Positions 58,113 through 64,000 of a DNA stretch of 64,000 nt are shown here, one piece after another (the stretch's first letter is position 1; each line of letters opens with the position of its first letter). Source of the stretch: Collinsella aerofaciens. Its GTDB lineage: Bacteria; Actinomycetota; Coriobacteriia; Coriobacteriales; Coriobacteriaceae. The translations under genes were made by a program, and so were the position numbers. Under the pieces are notes generated by a model. That model saw nothing but the letters and a program-made list of their open reading frames with translations, had not been told where the DNA came from and ran no database searches. The stretch is taken from positions 62,001 to 126,000 of the forward strand of contig NZ_SPFO01000004.1 in the NCBI RefSeq assembly GCF_005845035.1, in the 5' to 3' direction.

Positions 58113-60943
58113 TGGCTGCCAAACTCATCGATCTTTCCTTTACGCTCAACGGCCGCAAGGTCAAGGTTCAGATTGCCCCCGACACCATGCTCTTTGCACT
58201 GCTGCGCGAGCAGGGGTGTGCGTCGGTGCGCTGTGCCTGCGAAACCACCAACTGCGGCCTGTGCACGGTGTGGCTCGACGGCGACCCGGTGCTGAGCTGC
58301 TCGGTTCCCGCCGCGCGCGTCGAGGGCCGCTCCATCACCACGCTCGAGGGCCTCAAGGCCGAGTCCGAGGCGCTCGCCCGCGCAATGGCTGCCGAAGGTG
58401 CCGAGCAGTGCGGTTTTTGCGCCCCTGGCCTTATCATGAACGTGCTGGCGCTCGCCCGTGCCGCCAAGGAGGACCCGAGCCTCGTCGCCACGCGCGAGGA
58501 GCTCTCGCGCCAGCTCGCCGGCAACCTCTGCCGTTGCAGCGGCTACGAGAGCCAGCTGCGTGCCATCGTTCGCTTCCTCAACGAGTCCGGCGTGCAGGTG
58601 GGCTTCGAGATGCCCGAGCTGCCCGTCAACGATACGAGCTGCGACGGTGTCGCGTACAAGCAGATCACCCATAAGCAGCCCAAGAAGGACTCGAAGGCTC
58701 TGCTCGAGGGCCGTCCCGTCTACACGGGCGATATGGTGCCCGCCGGCGCGCTCATCGTCAAACTCAAGCGCAGCCCCTATGCCCGCGCCAAGATCCGCTC
58801 CATCGATACGTCGCGCGCACTGAAGGTGCCGGGCGTTGTGGGCGTCTACACCTATGAGGACGTGCCCAAGCGCCGCTTTACCATCGCCGGCCAGAGCTAT
58901 CCGCAGCCGAGTCCCTACGACCGCCTGATCCTCGAGAACCTCGTGCGCTACCAAAACGAGGAAGTGGCGATCGTCGCCGCCGAGACCGAGGAGGCTGCCG
59001 ACAAGGCACTCAAGCTCATCAAGGTCGACTACGAGGTACTCGAGCCGCTGCTCGACTTTACCCAGGCACTCGATAACGACATCGTGGTCCACCCAGAGGG
59101 CGACGTGACCTTTATGTTCCCGCAGGGCGGCGACGTTGCTCGCAACCTGGTGTGCAGCGGTACCAGTGATTTTGGCGATCTGGACGAGGCCTTCGCCCAG
59201 AGCGACATCGTCTTTGAGCGCACCTACACCAGCCAGGCCACGCAGACCGCACCGATGGAGACCTTCCGTGCCTTCGCGACGACCGACGCGTTCGGCCGCA
59301 TCTCGGTGACCACCTCCACGCAGGTGCCCTTCCACGTGCGCCGCATGGTCGCGCAGTCGCTCGACATTCCGCAGTCGCAGGTGCAGGTTATCAAGCCGCG
59401 CATCGGCGGCGGCTTTGGCTCCAAGCAGACGGGCTGCTGCGAGATCTTCGTGGCGTTCGTCACCCAGCAGACCGGCCGTCCCAGCTACTGCTGCTACACC
59501 CGCGAGGAGACCATCACCGCGGGTAACTCGCGCCACCAGATGCAGATGACCGTTAAGCTGGGCGCCATGAACGACGGCACTATCACGGCCATCGATTTGC
59601 ACACGCTGTCCAACGCCGGCGCGTATGGCGAGCATGCCACCACGACGATCGGCCTTTCGGGCCACAAGAGCCTGCCGATTTACAACCATGTGAAGGCGAG
59701 CCGCTTTAGCTGGGACGCCGTCTACACCAATACCAACCGCGGCGGCGCGTATCGCGGCTACGGTGCCACCCAGGGACAGTTTGCCGTGGAGAGCGCCGTC
59801 AACGAGCTCGCCGACATGCTGCACATGGACCCCGCCGACTTGCGCCTCAAGAATATGGTGCGCGAGGGCGAGATTATGCCGCAGTACTACAACGAGAAGC
59901 TCAACGCCTGCGCGCTCGACCGTTGCCTGCTGCGCGCGATGGACATGATCGGCTGGCGCGACAAGCCGCTGGCCGTCGACCTGGGCGATCGCGTGCGTGC
60001 TCTGGGCTGCGCGCTCACCATGCAGGGCTCGGGCATCTCCAACGTGGATATCGCCGGCATCGACATGCGCCTGGAAGAGGACGGCTTCATTACGATTTCG
60101 ACCGGCGCCACCGACAACGGCATGGGCGTCGATACGATCCTGGCGCAGATTGCTGCCGAGGAGCTGGGCGTGGAGAGCTCGCTGATCGTGGTGCGCGGCG
60201 TGGACACCGACGTGTCGCCGTTCGATGCCGGCTCGTACGCGAGCTCGGGCACGTACGTGACAGGTCTGGCAGCCAAGAACGCCGCGACCGAGCTGCGTGA
60301 GAAAATCTGCGCCAAGGCCGCCCAGATGTGGGACGTGGACGCCGCCGATGTGGTCTTTGATGGTCAGTACGTGCGTCTGTCCGACGAGCGTGCCGCGCGC
60401 GAGCAGAACCGCTACCTCACGCTGCGCGACTTTGCCAACCTGTGCGTCAAGAACATCGCGGGCGGCGACGCGCTCACCTCGCATGCCTCTGCCTGCCTGC
60501 CTGTTTCGCCCCCGCCGTTTATGGCTGGCATTGCCGAGGTCGAGGTCGACAAGGCCACCGGCAAGGTGACTGTGGTGGACTACGCCGCGGCCGTCGACTG
60601 CGGCACCGTGATCAACGAGGCGCTCGCCCGCGTCCAGGCCGAGGGCGGCATTGCCCAGGGTATCGGCCACGCGCTCTACGAGATTGTCGAGCACGATGAC
60701 CGCGGCCGCCTGCGCACCGGCAACTTTATGAGCTACAAGCTACCCACGCGACTGGATATCGGTAGCATCCGCGTGGCCTTTGAGCCGAGCTACGAGCCGA
60801 CGGGCCCGTTTGGCGCCAAGTCGATCGGCGAGGTCGTCATCAACACGCCGCTCGCCGCCGTGGCCTCGGCCGTCGCACACGCCACTGGCCACCAGGTCCG
60901 CTCGCTGCCCATCACGCCGGAGAAAGCGCTGCTAGGGGAGTAG
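58112..60943 (+). CDS. Xanthine dehydrogenase-type hydroxylase, fused [2Fe-2S] and molybdopterin subunit
   Basis: A 943-residue fusion. Residues ~1-160 are the iron-sulfur domain with cysteines in CASVRCACETTNCGLC and in CGFCAPGLIM…LCRCSGY. The rest is the molybdopterin subunit with GGGFGSKQTG (~residue 430) and the C-terminal PTGPFGAKSIGE (~residue 895), which carries the catalytic glutamate. The substrate may be a purine or another N-heterocycle. The yedF/DUF3343/EF2568 genes in the window favour a selenium-dependent molybdenum hydroxylase, but the usual yqeB/yqeC accessory genes are not seen. It is coupled to the FAD subunit. Confidence 0.87.
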   Translation: MAAKLIDLSFTLNGRKVKVQIAPDTMLFALLREQGCASVRCACETTNCGLCTVWLDGDPVLSCSVPAARVEGRSITTLEGLKAESEALARAMAAEGAEQCGFCAPGLIMNVLALARAAKEDPSLVATREELSRQLAGNLCRCSGYESQLRAIVRFLNESGVQVGFEMPELPVNDTSCDGVAYKQITHKQPKKDSKALLEGRPVYTGDMVPAGALIVKLKRSPYARAKIRSIDTSRALKVPGVVGVYTYEDVPKRRFTIAGQSYPQPSPYDRLILENLVRYQNEEVAIVAAETEEAADKALKLIKVDYEVLEPLLDFTQALDNDIVVHPEGDVTFMFPQGGDVARNLVCSGTSDFGDLDEAFAQSDIVFERTYTSQATQTAPMETFRAFATTDAFGRISVTTSTQVPFHVRRMVAQSLDIPQSQVQVIKPRIGGGFGSKQTGCCEIFVAFVTQQTGRPSYCCYTREETITAGNSRHQMQMTVKLGAMNDGTITAIDLHTLSNAGAYGEHATTTIGLSGHKSLPIYNHVKASRFSWDAVYTNTNRGGAYRGYGATQGQFAVESAVNELADMLHMDPADLRLKNMVREGEIMPQYYNEKLNACALDRCLLRAMDMIGWRDKPLAVDLGDRVRALGCALTMQGSGISNVDIAGIDMRLEEDGFITISTGATDNGMGVDTILAQIAAEELGVESSLIVVRGVDTDVSPFDAGSYASSGTYVTGLAAKNAATELREKICAKAAQMWDVDAADVVFDGQYVRLSDERAAREQNRYLTLRDFANLCVKNIAGGDALTSHASACLPVSPPPFMAGIAEVEVDKATGKVTVVDYAAAVDCGTVINEALARVQAEGGIAQGIGHALYEIVEHDDRGRLRTGNFMSYKLPTRLDIGSIRVAFEPSYEPTGPFGAKSIGEVVINTPLAAVASAVAHATGHQVRSLPITPEKALLGE

Positions 60944-60967
60944 TGGGTCAGCGAGCAAGTCGTAATT

Positions 60968-60997
60968 GGCGGGGCGGGGCAACTCGCCCCGCCTTTC
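60968..60997 (+). terminator. GC-rich hairpin after the hydroxylase genes
   Basis: GGCGGGGC (60968-60975) pairs with GCCCCGCC (60986-60993), followed by a short TTTC. It is a weak T-tract but well placed. Confidence 0.6.
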
Positions 60998-61083
60998 GCA
61001 CTCGTGGTGAGGTCGTGAGCCTGTAAAAGGTGTGCGTGCGCTTGCCGTTCGTATCTGCTATCATTCCTAGTCTGTGCGCTCAT

Positions 61084-61167
61084 GCGGGCGTGGCGGAATT
61101 GGTAGACGCGCCAGATTTAGGTTCTGGTGGGATTCCCGTGAAGGTTCGAGTCCTTTCGCCCGCACCA
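61084..61167 (+). tRNA. tRNA-Leu (anticodon TAG)
   Basis: Acceptor GCGGGCG (61084-61090) pairs with CGCCCGC (61157-61163), then ACCA. The anticodon arm CAGATTTAGGTTCTG has TAG. A class II variable arm (GTGGGATTCCCGT region) and the T-arm AGGTTCGAGTCCT are present. Confidence 0.93.
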
Positions 61168-61258
61168 TCGCACCTGCGTCGGCCCCGGCCGTCGCGACAC
61201 TTTGTTGCATAAAGGTACCAGCACCTCAGATAAGCTGGGCAGTATGAGGAGGAACGTG

Positions 61259-62557
61259 TTGAACATCACCGCTTCTGACGTCAAGGACGCCAAGCTCACC
61301 GCTACGGTCACCATCCCGGCCGCCGACGTCGACGCCGCGATCAAGAAGGCCTACAAGGACACCGCCAAGAAGTACCGCTTCCCGGGCTTCCGCGCTGGCA
61401 AGGCTCCCCGTCCGGTCATCGACTCCGCACTTGGCGCCGAGGCTACCCTCGCTCAGGCCACCAACGACCTGATCGCCGCCAACGAGCCCGCCGTCCTCAA
61501 CGAGCTGGACATCGTCCCCACCAAGAACGGTGACTACAAGGAGCTCGACCTCGCCAAGGATCACGAGGACTACACCTACACCGTCGAGTTCTCCCTGCGT
61601 CCTGCTGCCGAGCTCTCCTCCTTCGACGCCGTCGAGATCGAGATGCCCCCCGCGGAGGTCACCGAGTCCGAGATCAACAACCAGGTTGAGATGCTCCTCA
61701 ACTACCGTGCCACCTTCGAGGACGTTGAGGGTCGCGCCGTCGAGGCCGAGGACTACGTCACCGTCGACCTCAAGGCCGTCGAGAACGCCGACAGCTTTGC
61801 CGCCGAGGGCCGCATGCTCATCGCCGGTAGCGACAGCAACCCCAAGGAGTTCAACGAGGCCCTGATCGGCGCTAACGTTGACGACGTCAAGACCGTCACC
61901 TGGACCGACGAGGTCGAGGAGGGCGAGGAGGCCGAGACTCACACCGTCGAGGTCACCGTCAAGGGCATCAAGGTCCGCAACACCCCCGAGCTCACCGACG
62001 AGCTCGTCAAGTCCGACTTTGGCTTCGACAGCATCGAGGCCATGCGCGACGCCATCAAGATCGAGATCGAGCAGGACAAGGCTTCCCGCCTCCCGGCCGA
62101 GAAGGAGAACCGTTGCGTCTCCGCTCTCGCCGAGCGCCTGCAGCTCGACGAGATGGATGCCGACTACGAGCAGTCCGTCTTTGAGGAGCTTGGCCAGAAC
62201 TTCCTGTCCAACCTCGCTGCCCGCGGCATGACGCTGGACACCTGGCTGCCCGCTTCCGGCCTGACCATGGAGCAGTTCATCGGCGACCTGCACAAGCAGG
62301 CCAACGACGTTGCCCGTGAGTCCCTGGCTCTGGACGCCCTCGCCCGCGAGCTCAAGATTGAGGTCACCGAGGACGACGTCAACGCTGAGTTCGAGAAGGC
62401 TGGCGTCAAGGACGTCGAGGCTTCCAAGGCCGAGTTCATCGCCGATGGCCGCATGCCTGCCGTCCGCGAGTCCATCCGCCGCTCCAAGGCCGTCGACCAC
62501 CTGGTCGAGAACGCCAAGGTGACCGAGGTCGACGAGACCGCCAAGGACGTCGAGTAA
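61259..62557 (+). CDS. tig: Trigger factor (ribosome-associated chaperone, PPIase)
   Basis: Binds nascent chains at the ribosome exit. It has 432 residues, the family length. The ribosome-binding loop shows YRFPGFRAGKAPRPVI (~residues 37-52), matching the GFRxGKxP signature. A central FKBP-like domain and an acidic C-terminal arm follow. The start is probably TTG 61259, 6 bp after AGGAGG. GTG 61256 and ATG 61244 are in frame but too close to or before that site. It precedes clpP and clpX, the common tig-clpP-clpX order, though a hairpin separates it from clpP. Confidence 0.93.
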   Translation: MNITASDVKDAKLTATVTIPAADVDAAIKKAYKDTAKKYRFPGFRAGKAPRPVIDSALGAEATLAQATNDLIAANEPAVLNELDIVPTKNGDYKELDLAKDHEDYTYTVEFSLRPAAELSSFDAVEIEMPPAEVTESEINNQVEMLLNYRATFEDVEGRAVEAEDYVTVDLKAVENADSFAAEGRMLIAGSDSNPKEFNEALIGANVDDVKTVTWTDEVEEGEEAETHTVEVTVKGIKVRNTPELTDELVKSDFGFDSIEAMRDAIKIEIEQDKASRLPAEKENRCVSALAERLQLDEMDADYEQSVFEELGQNFLSNLAARGMTLDTWLPASGLTMEQFIGDLHKQANDVARESLALDALARELKIEVTEDDVNAEFEKAGVKDVEASKAEFIADGRMPAVRESIRRSKAVDHLVENAKVTEVDETAKDVE

Positions 62558-62633
62558 TTCTCGCCACCTTGCCCGCGAGCGCATGCACGCGCCCGTGATG
62601 GGGTAAAGTTATACACCGGTTATCCGGTTGCTT

Positions 62634-62678
62634 CGTACGGTGCCAGCCAATGCATAGCATGCGGGCACCGTACGTTTA
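62634..62678 (+). terminator. Rho-independent terminator after tig
   Basis: CGTACGGTGCC (62634-62644) pairs perfectly with GGCACCGTACG (62664-62674), followed by TTTAT. Confidence 0.82.
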
Positions 62679-62720
62679 TCTAGAACCAATTTGGTCCGCA
62701 AGAGAGAAATGGAGATGCGT

Positions 62721-63341
62721 ATGATCGCTAAGTTCGATTCCGCCCTCGTGCCATACGTTATCGAGCAGACGCCGCGCGGCGAGCGCAGCTACGATATCTA
62801 TTCGCGCCTGCTCAACGACCGCATCATCTTCTTGGGCGAGGAGATCAACTCCGTCAGCGCCAACCTGGTCGTTGCCCAGCTGCTGCATCTTGAGAGCCAG
62901 GATGCCGAGAAGGATATCTCGCTCTACATCAATTCGCCCGGTGGCGAGGTCTACTCCGGTCTGGCGATTCTTGACACCATGAACTTCATCAAGCCGCAGG
63001 TTTCCACCATCTGCGTCGGTATGGCCGCGTCCATGGCCGCCGTGCTGCTTTCGGCCGGCGCTAAGGGCAAGCGCTTCTGCCTGCCGCACTCCAAGGTCAT
63101 GATTCACCAGCCCAGCGGCGGTGCCCAGGGCCAGCAGACCGAGATTGAGATCGTTGCCGAGGAGATCAAGAAGACTCGCCGCGAGCTCAACCAGATCTTG
63201 TCCGACGCCTCGGGTCAGCCCATCGAGAAGGTCCAGGCCGATACCGAGCGCGACAACTACCTGACCGCTGCCGAGGCCCTCGACTACGGCCTGATCGACC
63301 GCATCGTCACCTCGCGCGATCTCGCCGCGAAGGACGCCTAG
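62721..63341 (+). CDS. clpP: ATP-dependent Clp protease proteolytic subunit
   Basis: Serine peptidase that forms the degradation chamber fed by ClpX. It has 206 residues. The catalytic serine is in [11 protein letters not shown] (~Ser103) and the histidine in [13 protein letters not shown] (~His128). The N-terminal [19 protein letters not shown] is the family start. ATG 62721 is 6 bp after GGAG. Earlier in-frame ATGs (62709, 62715) lie before that site. It is followed 1 bp later by clpX. A second ClpP is common in actinobacteria but is not in this window. Confidence 0.95.
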   Translation: MIAKFDSALVPYVIEQTPRGERSYDIYSRLLNDRIIFLGEEINSVSANLVVAQLLHLESQDAEKDISLYINSPGGEVYSGLAILDTMNFIKPQVSTICVGMAASMAAVLLSAGAKGKRFCLPHSKVMIHQPSGGAQGQQTEIEIVAEEIKKTRRELNQILSDASGQPIEKVQADTERDNYLTAAEALDYGLIDRIVTSRDLAAKDA

Positions 63342-63342
63342 G

Positions 63343-64000
63343 ATGGCCGGTAACATGCAGGACAACTTCGACGAGAACGGCAACCCCATCCGCTGCTCCT
63401 TCTGCGGAAAAGAGCAGGGCCAGGTCCGTCGCCTCGTAAAGGGCCCGACTAACATCTTTATCTGTGACGAGTGCGTCGCCGCCTGTTCCGAGATTCTGGA
63501 GGAGTCGCTGGCTTCGGACTTTATGGACGCTGCCCGCAACGGCAAGCTGCCGGGCTTCCTCAACGACCACGGTCAGGCTGCATCCCAGCCCGCCGTGGAC
63601 CCCGAGACCGAGGGCTTTGAGCTTGAGGACGACCGCCAGGTCATCACGCACGTGCCGACGCCGCATGAAATCTATGACGAGCTTTCGGCCTATGTTATGG
63701 GTCAGGAGGACGCCAAGCGCGCCATGTCGGTGGCCGTGTACAACCACTATCGCCGCGTGATCGAGGGCGGCGCCGCGGTGTCTGCCTTTGACGACGGCAT
63801 GGGCTCGCAGTTCGACGACGGCATGGACGAGGTAGAGCTCGCCAAGTCCAACATCCTGCTGCTCGGTCCCACCGGTACCGGTAAGACCCTGCTCGCCCAG
63901 ACGCTTGCGCGCATCCTCGAGGTGCCGTTTGCCATCGCCGATGCCACCGCACTCACCGAGGCCGGCTATGTGGGCGAGGACGTGGAGAACATTCTGCTCA
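63343..64000 (+). CDS. clpX: ATP-dependent Clp protease ATP-binding subunit ClpX, 5' part
   Basis: AAA+ unfoldase that feeds substrates to ClpP. About 219 codons are present before the window ends. The N-terminal zinc-binding domain has [11 protein letters not shown] and [10 protein letters not shown] (~residues 18-46). Walker A is GPTGTGKT (~residue 176), followed by [23 protein letters not shown] 63343 begins 1 bp after the clpP stop, so the two genes are coupled. Confidence 0.95.
   Translation, partial: MAGNMQDNFDENGNPIRCSFCGKEQGQVRRLVKGPTNIFICDECVAACSEILEESLASDFMDAARNGKLPGFLNDHGQAASQPAVDPETEGFELEDDRQVITHVPTPHEIYDELSAYVMGQEDAKRAMSVAVYNHYRRVIEGGAAVSAFDDGMGSQFDDGMDEVELAKSNILLLGPTGTGKTLLAQTLARILEVPFAIADATALTEAGYVGEDVENILL

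Noticed and set aside
58109-60694. An 861-codon minus-strand frame opposite the molybdenum hydroxylase gene
   Set aside because: The plus-strand gene has complete [2Fe-2S] and molybdopterin motifs, while the minus frame gives only a compositionally biased product.

Overview
The window reads as a chromosomal stretch of a GC-rich, strictly anaerobic Coriobacteriia gut actinobacterium, most likely Collinsella or a close relative. This is an inference from high GC3 codon use, actinobacterial gene types, frequent GTG/TTG starts, and an anaerobic metabolism built on formate hydrogenlyase, selenoproteins, a double-cubane reductase system and a molybdenum hydroxylase. No database search was possible.

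Layout. 1-13 kb is mostly housekeeping: argH, ndk, rpiB, a cysteine desulfidase (cyuA), an HAD phosphatase, rpsA, rnpB (RNase P RNA), yigZ, a C_GCAxxG_C_C protein, metY, an MFS exporter, xpt and a GGQ release-factor-like protein. 13-15.6 kb holds a lipid kinase and a CLC antiporter on the minus strand. 15.8-21.2 kb is a molybdenum block: moeA, mogA, then modABC behind an inverted-repeat promoter. 21.2-28.4 kb is a selenium/iron-sulfur block: two double-cubane-cluster reductase paralogues, their ATPase activator, Sec-containing selD, yedF, a DUF3343 gene and an EF2568-type cysteine desulfurase. 28.4-32.7 kb has brnQ, tRNA-Pro and tRNA-Gly, then a small accessory patch: an AbiEi-like gene flanked by two copies of a long palindrome, and a PIN toxin whose antitoxin is frameshifted. 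32.7-48.2 kb is a complete formate hydrogenlyase operon: hydN, Sec-containing fdhF, hyfABCDEFGHI, hycH, hycI, focA. 48.2-55.3 kb continues with an orphan molybdopterin oxidoreductase, selA, selB, selC (tRNA-Sec), mobA and a second, cysteine-rich DUF3343 protein. 55.5-64 kb has gdhA, a two-gene xanthine dehydrogenase-type enzyme, tRNA-Leu, tig, clpP and the start of clpX.

How it fits together. The cell imports molybdate (ModABC), inserts it into molybdopterin (MoeA, MogA, MobA) and supplies at least three molybdoenzymes in the window: FdhF, the orphan oxidoreductase and the XDH-type hydroxylase. It makes selenophosphate (SelD), charges tRNA-Sec (SelA, selC) and decodes UGA (SelB) in two visible selenoproteins, FdhF (U140) and SelD itself (U17). 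Formate enters or leaves by FocA and is split to CO2 and H2 by FdhF plus the membrane Hyf hydrogenase, probably with ion pumping.

A family of long, nearly perfect palindromes is scattered between genes (four copies of one type and several related singletons). The most interesting candidate system is the 21.3-28.4 kb module joining double-cubane reductases to selenium-handling genes.
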